Notes: generated from the letters alone by a model not told the origin. Counted from the stretch's first letter, positions 46,007-58,617 are shown. The stretch is DNA of 64,000 nucleotides from Lophius americanus (GCA_037951165.1 JBBDHG010000028.1:186001-250000); one strand, 5' to 3'. Program-made: numbers and translations.

Positions 46007-47640
46007 GGCCCTCTTGGGTCTTTTCCTCTCCCTCTCTGTGCTTAATTGCCCCACCCCATCAGACAACAACGTAAACAACAGCATTTTCTAACACAGTGTC
46101 GTAAAATGTCCTTAAAAGAGTCCTGCACACCGCAAAGGACCTCAGTCTCCTCAGCATGTGGAGGCAACCTCAGTGTTTAGAAATACCCAGGTATTTGTGG
46201 GAGCAACCTCTTCAGGGTCCAAACCCTGGATGTTCACTGGTGTGCTTTGTGAAGGCGTCCTGGGGAGGTAAATCACCAGCTCCTTTGTCTTACTGGCGTT
46301 AATCTGACGATGTTATTAAAACCAGTCAACAAAGTTCTTGATAGTGTCCCTGTCCTCCAGATTGTTCCCTCGGATATGTATCCAGCGGTGCCTGAATCAT
46401 TAGAGAACTTCTGAAGGTGGCAGTGTCCAGTGTTTGGACCTTCAAGTGTATAAACTAAACTGAAAAAAAGCAATGTCCTCTTTGAAGCTCCCTTGCTGTC
46501 GATCACCTTGTCAGGCACACTGTCCCTAAGCTGGACGTATTGTGATCTGTTAGTGGAGTAGTTGATGGTTCATGCAGCCAGATGGCGGTGAACACCTGCT
46601 GCTTCCAGCTTCCCTCCCTGAAGTGATAAATGAATTGTGTTAGTTGTAAAGTACCAGTGAAGTCAAAACAACATCATCCTCACAGTGCTCCCAGGGTTCT
46701 TCAGGTGTGAGAGGGATCGGTGTAGCAGGTATATAACCTGTATATTGGTGTATTGTCAGCCACCCCAATGCTGGGCTAAGTCTTTGGAACAGGTACCATA
46801 CAGGGAGTCATCCACAGTACCCGGACCCTCTCCAGACTGAACCTGAGGTTGTGTAGAAGCAAATCTACCTTACGTAGCTGGACCTCACATTTCTGTGGAG
46901 TCTGGCGGTGTCTGGATCCCTGGCCTTTCTGGGACTTATCCTCCTGAATTCCCTATTCACCTGACCAATTTTTATGCAGATAGTGAAGGAGACGAGTGTG
47001 AGGCTGAGGAGGGCTGACATGCAATAATAAGAGAAGTGGGCTGGTGAAGCTGTAGCTGATGTCCCTGGTGTTTTGGGGGAGGAATGTTAGGTGGCCAGAA
47101 AGTTTTTCACTGGGACATACATTGGTCTGTACTCCTTTGAGCGGGGGAGGGATTAGGGTTAGATTCAAATCCATCGAAGAAGATTGAGTTCATTGGCCTA
47201 CTCCCGGTCACCAGATTCCGGACCTGCATTTTTTGACTGCAGCCGCTCCTCCATCCTCCTTCTGTATGCAATTTCTTCTGCTTGAGGTCTGTGTGAGTCC
47301 TCTCCACTCATAATTAAAAGCAACCTTTTTCTTTGTAAGCAGGGTTTTTTAATCAGGAGTCACCAATGGTTTACTTTTTGGAAAACAGAAAACACTGTAC
47401 ATTTCTGGAAAAGTTGTGGGAGGAGCCTTTGTGTGTTTTTCTACAACAATGTCCATAAATTTAATGATCCGATTTAGACATCCATCAAATAGGTTTGATG
47501 TTCAGATATTTCAGTCATGACCAAAAAGGCAGACTCTTGTATTGTCTTCCCTATAACCAGCTGCTACTATGGCAAAGAATATCATCATAAACTCCCTCGA
47601 AGGCACAGCTGTTTGATTCAAAAAATTGAAATAAAAATTG
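46007..47640 (-). mobile_element. Rex1/CR1-like LINE, reverse transcriptase region and upstream (degenerate)
   Basis: On the minus strand the RT C-terminal half can be followed through frameshifts. It shows PDKVIDSKGASKRTLLFF (usually the GAPQGTVLSPFLF box), CHLQKFSNDSGTAGYISEG (the LQKFSDDSAIVG-type active-site block, with N in place of the first D), TSKTKELVIYLPRT, TPVNIQGLDPEEVAPTNTWV, and LRRLRSFAVCRTLLRTFYDT then VLENAVVYVVV at about 46030-46140. Upstream sequence to about 47640 has the block order of the same elements but no readable frame. It is the same general family as the C-terminal fragment at 300-750, which begins where this one stops. Confidence 0.85.
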
Positions 47641-49189
47641 AGTATAAAACCCCATCACAAGACCAAACAACTCCCTCATGAGAAAGCTTGGTGACATGAT
47701 GACGTGTGTGCTCTGCTGATTATCGTTTTATTTTTTTTGCACACATTGGACACATTGACATTTTAGAAATAAAGTTGAATAAATAGCCTGCATTCACTCA
47801 GGGTTTTTATGAATGGGGAGATGACAGCAAAGACTGGGAGTGCTCCAGAAGGAAAAAAAAACAGATACACCACAAGGACCAAGTGTGTTTCCATTGTCTA
47901 TAAAATCAGATTAAACCATTAAAACCACATTCCAGTGGAAACGGAGATGGAAACAACCTGAATGAGGACATTTAATTTATCCTTTGAATTAAACAAGCCA
48001 TGCATTTACCCTGGCATTATCCACAAATTATCTCTAATTCAATACACCTAACGATCCACATCTCTAAAATGGAGGCAGAGAGATCCCAGGACCTTGACTG
48101 AAAAGCAATGGGATCTCCCTAAGGCTTGAATATATTGTTCTGTAGGTTCTTGAACACAGCAGATCTCAAATTGTGTGTGTGTGTTTGTGCTGGTTGGAAA
48201 ATTAGGTGAAGCGAGGGCTTGTCCTGGAGGTCTGAAGGGGATGCAGGTGTCATGGTCAGCCATCTGCCATGCATCTGTATTAGGATGGTATCTCACCACC
48301 TGGTCGCTTGAGTTCAAAAAGCACACACACGCAGATGTCCACACAGGCATACACACACATGGCTGCAAACAGATGTACACAAACTCATAGAGGCCTGGAG
48401 GGAAAAGATGAAATATCTTTCTCATCAGTCTTATTCTGAGACCGTGACCATATATGTGACTGCATGACACTGGGATTCAGTTATACTCCATCCCACACAC
48501 ATGCAGTACACACACATAGAGTACACACATACAGTACACATACTGTACAAACAGTTCTTTTTGTCCTTTCCCCTTATCCGGAGCCACGCTGCTCCTTCTG
48601 TGTTTCAAATGTCCTCATTTAAAATCAGTTCTTTGAAGAACATGTAAATGTTTTCATCTATCTCAAAACACCTAATTCTTGGCTTCCATGCCACAAGGAT
48701 AATAAACGGCATAATATTACTGACATGTGGGCGCGGGTTTATGGATGTAAGGTAGTGTGCGGGCACAAAGTCACAGTTGTAACCAGATAAAACGCATAAT
48801 GAGTAAATAGGTCAACTAGAATCTGTTAGTGCCAATTTAGAAACAGATGAAAAGGCGAAGGAAGGAACATTTCATTGTAAACCTTATTAAATTGGCTAAC
48901 GTCTATCCCAGAGGCTGGAACAATAACGCTGTAAAAATGTTACCAGTTTGGTCGTATTTATGATAAGTAGCCAAGATGCTGACACATTTACGTGTATTTT
49001 ATGCTCAGTTCAATTATCAGACAGCGTCGTTTTTCATTCATGATCCCTTGCGGCCTTTTGCTTTTCATACATCACTGGCTGAGAAACATGTTTATGGAGA
49101 AAAGGTATCCTTTGTACATTGAACTGGTATTATTTTCAGTGTATGAAATTTATCCTCAAGTGTTATACGTGACATTTTGATGTAACTAC
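47641..49189. other. Unassigned sequence
   Basis: No gene is recognised. CA-rich patches at 48315-48380 and 48490-48550. The 140-codon minus-strand frame 48048-48470 spans a CA-rich patch and has no domain. Confidence 0.5.
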
Positions 49190-49640
49190 TAAAAGTGTAT
49201 GGATTTGCAATCATATTGTGCTGCTATTTTGAGCAAAAGGCGGGCCTCCATGGATCTGACTTGTTTGTGCAGCACATCCCACAGATGATCACTTGGACTG
49301 AGATCCGGGTGCCAAGTCAATACCTTGAACTTGTGCTCCTCAAACCAATCTTGAATCATTTTTGCAGTGGAACAGAGAGGATTTTCCAGCAAGTAGCCAC
49401 TGCCATCGGGGAATACTGCTTCCATGAACAGGTTTAACAATGTTTGGGGTGGTGCTAAGTGTCAAAGTAAAGTCCACATAAATGGCAGGACCCAAGGGTT
49501 CCCAGTACAACATTGCCAAATGTGTCACATTGCCTTCTGTGGGATCAGACAACACAGGATAACCGTTGTCCTGTTGTCATATCAATGAGCACTGACCCCC
49601 CTGATGTCCGTCCTTCAACCACTCAACACCCAACAAGAGC
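49190..49640 (-). pseudogene. Tc1-like transposase fragment, C-terminal half
   Basis: The minus-strand frames 49340-49555 and 49189-49440 show NVTHLAMLYWEPLGPAIYVD, FPDGSGYLLENPLCSTAKMI (usually FPDGSGYFQQDNAPCHTAK), QDWFEEHKFKVLTWHPDLSP and SDHLWDVLHKQVRSMEA (usually NPIEHLWDVL). Both acidic positions visible here are substituted (D to E and E to D). It belongs to a different Tc1 subfamily from the one at 42630. Confidence 0.88.
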
Positions 49641-52600
49641 TTCAGTGCTGGCATTTTTTTTCAAATTCAGGACAAAATGTTCACGTGCTGACTAAAATAC
49701 TTAAACCATTAACCGGTGTAATTGTAACGAGATAATCAATGATGTTCTGACCTCACCCACCAGGCGCAAGAATGTTATGTCAGATCAGTTTATGTCTATG
49801 AAACCACACATAATTACACAACACCAGGCAGGAAATGTGAGGTACAATCATACCAGTAGTTATAATCACATTGTTAAGTTCTATCTTTCTTTGATAAAAG
49901 CTTAGCTCAGAATCTTCAGTCAGTGTGCTGTAAATAGATTAAACTTTAATGTTTATTTTGGGGTGTAAAACACGGTGTAGAACATTTTTGCCACTTGGGG
50001 TTGCTATCTGGGTTTAGACCTTCAAATCCTATTGCACTTGCAAAATTATATGTAGCATTTTGGTCATATAGCTGTTAAAAAATCTCTTATACATACAGAA
50101 TATAATTAATGTTTTTCATCTGACATCAGTATTGGATCATCCATCACATTCTGTTATATATATATCTACATAATTAAACCATTCCCTAGTGAAGTATTTT
50201 TATATTGTATAAGAGAAGATTTACTGATTTTGTTAGTCATCAGTTACGTTAGCATTCCATTAGCAGGAGATGCTTCACAGCCAGTACGTGCAATAAGAGC
50301 TTTTCTGGTGTTTTACATTCCAGGTCAAAGATTTGGATCTTGACTTCAAAAACTGGAATATTAAAATAAAAATAAAAATTATTCAGGCTTGTCTGTCCCA
50401 TCAATAGATTATCCCCTAGTTTTGTAATTTAATTGAATCCAACTCTGTGAAGCTGTATCTACAGACGTAGATGAATCTTTTGATCGGTAGACCACAGGTA
50501 TATCTCACTATCGGGTCGACTTCCTTTAATTTAAAATTAAATTCAAACTTATTGTCACCTCACTGTAGTTGAATCTCAGTGAAAGGAAAGTGGCGAGTTT
50601 CTCTTTAATAAAGCCGTGAGTGAGTTATGCATGACTGGAAAATGATCTGAAGAAAATTTTTACAAGATGTGGGCTAGAAAATAGAATTACTCACCACAGC
50701 GCCTGTTAGTATTGCCTTTGTTGTGAAAGCTGCTCCTGATAAGAAAGGGTTAATGATGTTGACTGTTTTAAAACTCGTAAACTTACTGTGCAACCACTTA
50801 GTGGCTGAGTGCCGCTGTCATCATGCTGTAATGCAAGTTTCCAAAATCATCACTTGTGACAGTGATATTATTGAGGATTATGGGGCACATTAATATGTTG
50901 AGTGACAGGATTAAAACAAGCTATTTTTAGAAATATGGAGCCACAGCCACAGGCTTTGGAAACTGGGGTGTAAATTACAGCTACCACAGCTCAGTCCGGC
51001 TGCTGGAGTGAGCACAAGCACTGTCCTTATTTTCAACAGTTGTGATTTGGCCGGCATAATACGGGATGGGAGGTTGGGAGATCCGGTTTGTGGCTTTTCA
51101 TTTATTGTTAACATAGCACAAAATGACAGAAAGCAAATTCTGAAAAAAATGTTCTTTGCCTCAAAAGGCTGACACCTGTTTTGTGGGTTCAACTTAATTA
51201 ATTTCTTAGCCATCAGAAAATTAATTTACACTAAATCTACCACGGCGTGTCACCAATCGAAACTGGAAAACTGATAGTCTATTGATCTATGCAGTTACAT
51301 CAGATAAACCAAACCACCAATTTGGAGCTCTGATTAATGATTAAATTTAACAAATACAACCAAAATGACCATATAAAATAGAACAGGTAACAGGTTTTGA
51401 AGCTCTGCCATTTGGAGGATGGTAATATTCACTGTTGTACAACAATAGTAGACCAGCAAGTAAATTATACGGAATTCATCAGAAGAAAATGGCAAGTGAA
51501 ACAAACAATATGTCATATATCTCAAATGCTATTTAGGCATTGGCACACAAAATGGTGGAACTGAAAATGTTGCCAGAACCACATGTTGGGAACAGAGCAA
51601 AAATACAAAGGGGAATGTTTGAACACTGATCTGACACTGGAATGAAGTCTTCTCTGGTTTATGCTGTTAGTGGGGGTTTAAGGTTTAAGCCCAATCTGTT
51701 GAGGAACAGGTGCCAGGTGAGAAAGAGGATAATTTTTCATGGATAAATAGTGCAGTCATATATGTTCAACCCATGTAATGTTAGCTCTTTTAGGCTTTAG
51801 CGACAATAAATACTGTATGATCATTTGATTACTGTAAATGAGGATTGGCCGATATTAAGAAGAATAAATTAAAAAAAATAGGGTTATGGTTAGGGTTTAC
51901 CCTGTGCCTTATATATATATGAACATATATTTCAGATCTGCCAGATTTCCTGATTGGCTCCTGCTGAAACCTTAAGTTGTTACAGGCTTTGACATGAGGG
52001 GGAAAAAAAAATGTAGATTCCCACATTTAAAAACAAGGTAAGTTCCTTCCTGGTGCGGCAGTGACCCACTGTCTGTTCACTCAGAATCGATGTCAGAGTG
52101 GAGCCCTCTCATTGACCCCTGAATAATTGAAGGAAGCCGGTGAACAAGTAGACCGTAAAATTGGTTCTCCTAACCAGCCAAGCACACAGTCAGAGAGAAG
52201 TACAGTTGGAGATACCCATAAACACTCATTCATTTACCACACACATTCAGATAAGGAATCCCCTGCCCTCATGCAGCGACCGTGTCCAAAGCTTCACTCC
52301 ACTGAGCGCGGTGATGACGTACTCTGTCTTCTATCACCTGAGGCACACGCAAAAAAAATCTTCACTAATTAATACCTTTTAAAGTGTCATTAGGCAGGAC
52401 GAGGGTAATTTGAATAATTATCACAGAATACTTTAAATGTAATAAAAACCAGATTACTTGTTTGTAATAGTTTTGATTTGAAAGCATTAATTTCACCATT
52501 GTATTGAATTGTATGCAGAAGAAAACCACACTGTCTGCATATCAATGCCTTTGTAGGTAAAGCTGCAGTTTGTATTCCTACTACTTTCAGCCGGAGGAAA

Positions 52601-53283
52601 TATAAGATTTTATGATCTAGTATTTTTTTATACTGAGTGTTTTTATGAAATCCAATACGCGGTGTCGACAGGCTATGCTGCTGCATGGATCAAGTCACAG
52701 CCCTGACCCCATCAGTGGAAGATGGGCAGCTGACACAGAGCTGCTTCTTCTGAGCAGCAATGGAATTGTAAGCAGGCAGTCCCTTTAAATTATTCAATAA
52801 GAGCAGATTGATCGTAGAACCCCTTTGAATAGAAACGTTAATGTAAGTTAGCCCACTTTGACCTTAGTACTGATGTTGAAATCTTCAGAATCACACACAT
52901 TGGTTTGTTCTTTACTCCTGGGATGAAGACCCCTAATAGGTATAGCAGGAACTCTCTTTATATCATGTGGTCTGTAAAAAGTAATGCTTTTGAATTATAT
53001 TCATATAATTTCATGTCACCACCTACCGTATGTTCCATTTAAAAAAAAGTTAAGTATAACAAGTTTGTTTTCACCATGATATGTGAATAAGACATACTAT
53101 TATGAGTTATGGTGCAATGTCATGATAATATCTAAACCAAGACTTTAAAAAAAAAAGTTTTTGTCTGTCTGCATGTTTATTCATGTTAATGCCAAGACAG
53201 GTCAAAAGTCATTCTAAAAAAAAGAAAAGGAAATAGACGTCGTTTGATCTTGCAGCAGGTAAGTGTTTTTTCTGTGCTTGTGA
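49641..53283. other. Unassigned AT-rich sequence
   Basis: About 3.6 kb in which I recognise no gene, exon or transposon. Short runs only (TA repeat at about 50155-50164, A or T runs). Confidence 0.5.
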
Positions 53284-53816
53284 GTGAGTGCATGTGACCC
53301 AAAAAAGCGCTATTTGATAGACCAGCCTATTATGTTTTATTTGGAACTTACACCAATTTCTCTTCAAAGAGAGTGTGAAACACTGTATGTGGAACAGAAA
53401 GACCAAAGAAGACAACGAAGGACGAGAGGACAGGCAGTAACACAAAGACATGCACTAATGAGCAGTGTAGTGGCTACAAAAACGCTGGCTCAGCACCCAC
53501 CGGTGAGCCCAATCGGCACAGAAGATTGGGTCATGGTGGTTGTTGATGTGTTGGGCCAGGATCACGCAACAGGGGGTCTAGCGCAAAGCGCACGAAAATG
53601 GCCAAATGCAGCTATGAGTTTGGAGCATTGGAGATGTCACTGAAAGCTGTTTTCAAAAATTACCTATTTAGCTACAACTTTAGTAAATTCAAAAAGGCAT
53701 GTCGAATAGACTTTCAAACAGCGAGAAAAAGGGAATTAAAGAGATTTAAGGAGGAAAGTTTTGTGAGCATGGAGTGGCTAGCTAGTAGGGCTAAACTTAG
53801 GGAGCTGACCTTATAG
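53284..53816 (+). other. Two overlapping open frames, unrecognised
   Basis: The frames 53284-53643 (119 codons) and 53598-53816 (72 codons) together span a less AT-rich block. The second has a basic, helical-looking stretch (ARKRELKRFKEESFVSMEWL). I recognise no domain and see no promoter, splice or poly(A) context. It may be a fragment of an old retroelement protein or chance. Confidence 0.2.
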
Positions 53817-54431
53817 TTGTCTTATTGACGGCTTTGCTACCATAAAAGGCTTTTTTTGGGGAGTTGGTCCACTTATAGCCTTGGTGTTTTAATGCAGCTG
53901 TTTCCACACAGAAAATAAAAAGCATGGAGACTCTCATGTAAAATATCAGGATCAGGATTGAATCTTCAGCCTTCTTTTACTCTATAATGAAGAAAATAAG
54001 GGTTAGGACATAAACAGTCTGCATGTTTTGTGTTTGATTTATCTACCCTGACCTTTGAATGAAAAACATAATAAGTCTACGGATAGAGTCTGTGAATGAA
54101 TGCTTTATTTATTAGCAAGGCGTATGCAGTCATCTCTGCGTTAAGAAGCTGGTTATGCATAGGGGCTGGTTGTAGCATGAATAAATGAGACTATGCTTGA
54201 ACTGATTTAATGTTTTGTAGGACGACATGTGCCTCTTAAAGACAGAGACAGTGTCCTTGTCAGGCGTCGGTTACATATTAGGCATAGATGTGCGATTCCA
54301 TCAATCCCTTAAACATCCGGTTGACGTGACAATTGCGCTGCAAAAACCTGAGTGGCTTCCTAAAAATTTGACATCATGAGCTGGTGCACCACAATACTTT
54401 GTTTTTGCACGCGTTTAATTCAAAGACATGG
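53817..54431. other. Unassigned sequence
   Basis: No gene or repeat is recognised. Confidence 0.5.
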
Positions 54432-54665
54432 TTATTGATGCGTTCTTTGACTATCCATATAAAGGGCTCTGGTAAAATCTGCCTCATAGATGGCAAAACC
54501 CTCCAATGTAGACTGTGAAAAATCTACATTTGAGGGTGTGATGGTGACCTGGTAACTGTTAGCTGCTAAAAGCTGTTCGATGTGAGAGTGTGGAATCAAT
54601 CGTCTTATGCCCAATGTGTGAATATTGACTGCAATGTCATTTTTCCGGGAGACAAACCTGAACAT
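54432..54665 (-). other. 77-codon open frame, unrecognised
   Basis: The minus-strand frame reads MFRFVSRKNDIAVNIHTLGI then NVDFSQSTLEGFAIYEADFT, a composition that looks more protein-like than most frames here. No family is recognised and downstream sequence is closed by stops. It may be a transposon remnant or chance. Confidence 0.2.
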
Positions 54666-55188
54666 CTACATCGGAATCCTCTGACGGATAAATTCATAAT
54701 TGGTAAATAGTGAAGTGAAATATTTTCTTAGACATATATCTTGTTATCAGACTGAATGAATCATAACTAATAGGCCTGGATAATGTAAAACCCATCTTTA
54801 GATGGGATTTATTCAAAATGGTGTAAACAAATATAAGCATTAAGTTGCGTAATTGTTATAGTTATACATTTTGATTATGACAGAAGTCTTTGATTTTATT
54901 TATTAATGTTATTATTATTATTATTCACCAAGTATTTAAAATTAGAACACACATCTTCAGGGGTGCTTGGCTCAATTTATAAAATCAAAAATAATGTGTA
55001 ATTTAATACTTTATGATAATTACGGTCATTGAGTTCAGGCCGGCGCAGAGGAATGCATTTTGGTTGAGGGCGGCTGTCATCCAAAAGTCACAACTGTAAC
55101 CTTGAATCTTCACATTTAAGCTGCAGAGAATTATTCAACTTGTGCACTCTTATCTTTTTGTTCTCTCTCACCTGCCTTTGGGTTGAAC

Positions 55189-55192
<4 letters not shown>
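54666..55192. other. Unassigned AT-rich sequence
   Basis: No gene is recognised. Short (ATT)n at 54908-54925. Confidence 0.5.

Positions 55193-55250
<58 letters not shown>
55193..55250 (+). repeat. (GT)n microsatellite
   Basis: A pure GT run of about 58 bases with one CG near the end. Confidence 0.97.
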
Positions 55251-55251
<1 letters not shown>

Positions 55252-55689
55252 CTCCCAGTTTTGTCAGGTGAATGTCTGACAACCAGTTTGAAAAATGATA
55301 CAGTATGAATGATGAACTTTATTAAAACAAGGCCCCTGAACTCAATTTTTGAATACCGTTACTCCACACCGAACTGTGGTGGTGATCAGGGGGAAATATC
55401 TGAGTCTTGGACGGCAAACTCTCTCAGAGACAAAATCAACGTGTTGGACAGGCTTGAACTCTGGTCTGTCCTAAAGAATAACACTCAAATCTTCCCATCA
55501 TCGCACAATTACACTTGTGCAATTGCACTCAGACCGGTGGACAGATTTGTCAAAAGGAGACACTTCTGCAAACCCGACATCAACATTCAGGGTCAATTCC
55601 AGAGCCAGTATTCTACGTGGACTCTCATGAAAAGTAGACTCACACTGCGTTTTTAGTTTCCAAACCTCCAGTCAAATCAATCACAGCTT

Positions 55690-55692
<3 letters not shown>
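55251..55692. other. Spacer between (GT)n and (CA)n, with a 115-codon open frame
   Basis: The plus-strand frame 55309-55656 has no recognisable domain. The interval is bounded by complementary dinucleotide arrays. Confidence 0.3.

Positions 55693-55731
<39 letters not shown>
55693..55731 (+). repeat. (CA)n microsatellite
   Basis: A pure CA run of about 39 bases. Confidence 0.97.
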
Positions 55732-55733
<2 letters not shown>

Positions 55734-56439
55734 TATGCCTTTGATTAAATAAAAAAAAAACAATTAAAGATGTGAGCTCTTCCTGGAATCAAAAAAAGGT
55801 TATTTTGTCAGAGGTCTTTGGATAGGGATATGTGTAGACATGGAAATCACAACAAAACCCAAGGCACGCTTGTTTACAATAACTTAAAACTTTTATTTGG
55901 ACCTATGAAATACAAAGATATCTGGGAGTCAAACAAGTCTGATGGAAAAGTGGGACCTGTCAGCTCTTGCAAAAATAATTGTAGTGTTGTGACTTACATG
56001 TTTAAATAAATGACAGTTTTACCCCACAAAATATTCTTTTTGGGAGATGAAAAATGGAACATGCTATTTGCACAAAACTCAATTTCATTAGGCAAACAAA
56101 GTTTCCTTCAGGAGGAAACTAAAGTAATCATGTAATTTTGCAGCTATATACTGCCGAGTCCTTTTCTACCTACAAGGGTTGTGTCAAAATGAAACAGGCA
56201 TGATTTAGGGATGTTTCAGTCACTTATATTTCCATCCTTAACTTTTTTCGATAGCTTTATAGAGCAGATTGGGATCAAAAACATACCAATCGTCTGCTAT
56301 TTCCTTTTCAGTTGATGAAATGAGCAACAATTTAAATACAGAATTTACAGGTCTCCATGAATAACATTAGACAGAATTTCTTCAAGAGGGGTTCAATTTG
56401 AAGCCAACATAATAACATGCAATTGGAATTCTAATTTCC
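55732..56439. other. Unassigned AT-rich sequence
   Basis: No gene or repeat is recognised. Confidence 0.5.
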
Positions 56440-56450
56440 TTTCTCTCTCT

Positions 56451-56494
<44 letters not shown>
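56440..56494 (+). repeat. (CT)n microsatellite
   Basis: A CT run of about 55 bases with two CG interruptions. Confidence 0.96.
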
Positions 56495-56496
<2 letters not shown>

Positions 56497-57642
56497 CACA
56501 CACAACAAGTCTTGAATAAGGAGGTGAAAAGCCTGAATTGATTGGCACTAAATGGCTCGTACTCAAATCAGCCCAGATTACGGCGTCTAATGTGCTTGAG
56601 ACAAATTACTTACCTCAGCCAATCATACGCCACATGCACACTTTAACACTCATATATGCACTTGAATACACCCTGTCACCCATTCATTGCAACACTTTCC
56701 ACACACACACACTTTTCACACACATGCTCCTGCATATGTTTCTCGGTCTCTCCTTCCACTGACAGTCTAACATGCAGAGAAACACATTTGTATGCAAGTC
56801 TGTCACTGCTGCCTTTTTGTCCAGCAGGCACACTTCCAATTAGCTAGTCATCAACCCTGATGATATGACTGCACTGTACACAGCCCGAACAATCACAGCC
56901 TCAGGTCTCCGCAAAATCCAAGATTACCCATTAAATGCTTTTCAAAAAGCCGGGTTCTCAGCATTCTTATGGATACTAATATAGAAATCATTTTGTTCAC
57001 TGAGATCGGAGGATCTGGCAATGTAAATACAGCTCATTTGGTCACAAAGGCTGTAAATAGGTAGAATCTGAATCCGTCCGTCAATTACGTGAGGATATGT
57101 AATCAAAAACAAACAGAGGGGTTGAAAACTCAGATAGAATTTCCTCAAATCGTAATGAATGTAAGTAATTAAAATGCATTTACTCAGTGCGCGCAAGCAA
57201 GTAAGTAGTACAATTTAAGCTTCGACCCAGGTGTATAAAGGCTTTTGCAAAGCTTGTCCAAACAGGACTGTCTTTTTCTGTCTCTAAAGAGAAACCACCG
57301 GAAAACAAACAGAGCACCTCATAGATGAGGTGCTAAAGTTTGAGCAGCTCGATGTCCATGTGTCATAAGGTGTGTACATGGGACGAACAGCCAATAAAGC
57401 CTGCTCCACTAAAGAGAGTAGTGTGCGAGTATGTTTGTATATTTATGTAAAAGAAGATCTAATCTAATCTAACCCCCAACATTATCGTTGTTCCTCCTGT
57501 TAAAAAGGCCTCATTAGCCTCGTCTCCTCTTCTACATATGATGGTGACTATTGAAAGTGAAAAGTGCGCATCTTTCCACACTCAACTTTTGGGATGTTTT
57601 AAGTGTGCCATCCAGGTATTCATAGTATACTACATTTGACAA
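56495..57642. other. Unassigned sequence
   Basis: No gene is recognised. A short (TCTAA)n-like run at about 57456-57471. Confidence 0.5.
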
Positions 57643-57669
57643 ATGTGAAAAGTAGTTTACTTTTCACAT
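57643..57669. other. Perfect 12-bp inverted repeat (hairpin)
   Basis: ATGTGAAAAGTA, loop GTT, TACTTTTCACAT. A near-symmetric extension (ACAA / ATGT) lies outside it. It may be the core of a decayed palindromic repeat. Confidence 0.85.
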
Positions 57670-57947
57670 ATGTCCGCCGTCCAGCCTATCACTAAGTCAT
57701 AGGCAGGACGTTTAATAATAAAAAATTTAAAAAATCACCATCTCGATTCTGGTATGCAATCTTATTTCTGAACTATGATTCTACAGCATTTTATTACATG
57801 ACACAAGCCATGGTGAAGCAAGCGCATGGTACTTTTCTCCATCAGCCAATGAGAGCACAGTGTTAGATCCTTGTGTGAGAAAATACAAATAAAAAGAGTG
57901 AATCCAGATGAAAATAAGCAACTACACTGGGTTTTTGCGGGAAAAAA
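57670..57947. other. Unassigned sequence
   Basis: Nothing recognised before the family H element. Confidence 0.5.
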
Positions 57948-58617
57948 CTAGGCCTATGCTTCTATCCCCGACAGCATCGGTATATATCCCCGAAAAGTCC
58001 CCAATCTCCTGTGTTGTACAAGCAATTGAAGTCGGGCTGAGAAACTGTGTTTTTCCTGAAGAACTTTTGGAGTAAAATTTTATATATAAAAAACAGAGCT
58101 CCTATAAATGATTCTTATTCACCAAAGTTGGACTGAATCAGACCAACAGTATTATTCATAAAAAAGCTCTACCGGGTAAGTGAAAAGTAATATGCTAGAT
58201 AAATATCTTTGAGTTGATTCATATACACCAAATATGGATTAAATCTGACTAACAATTAAGGAGTTATGTTTGAAAAAAAAGTGTTTTTTGTAAAGAACCA
58301 CTCCCCCTATTGATTAAAATAGGAACAATTAGAGTAAAATATAATATAGCTCTCCCCTAGACCATTTATACACACCAAATTTGGACCAAAAGGTTGAGAA
58401 TTTATGGTGCAAATTCTTATGGAGATAAAGCTCCACCTAGTGTTAAAAATATAGAGCTGGCCTTTCCCAGAATGAATCCAGTTCTTCCTTTTACTAAGGT
58501 CTATTTGGATATAAAATTTGAAAAGGATACATGAAATACTTATTGAGTTTTCGCATTGACATGAAGGATCTGCGGCGGCAGTGGCGAAGAAGATTCTATA
58601 ATCTTCGGGGATATAAG
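57948..58617 (-). mobile_element. Family H repeat, copy H (longest, both ends)
   Basis: This reference copy is about 670 bases. The left end is CTAGGCCTATGCTTCTATCC then CCGACAGCATCGG, followed by the subterminal TATATATCCCCGAAAAGT (57981-57998). Three internal units with the (A)CACCAAA...GGA core lie at about 58108, 58215 and 58370. The right block contains GATAAAGCTCCACCTAGTGT, CTTTCCCAGAATGAATCCAG, GAAGGATCTGCGGCGGCAGT and ends AATCTTCGGGGATATA (58600-58615), inverted relative to the left. There is no open frame of note. If the hairpin side is the 3' end, the element reads on the minus strand, as a Helitron-type element would. Confidence 0.9.

Noticed and set aside
48048..48470. 140-codon minus-strand open frame
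   Set aside because: It spans a CA-rich patch, has low-complexity C/V content and no recognisable domain.
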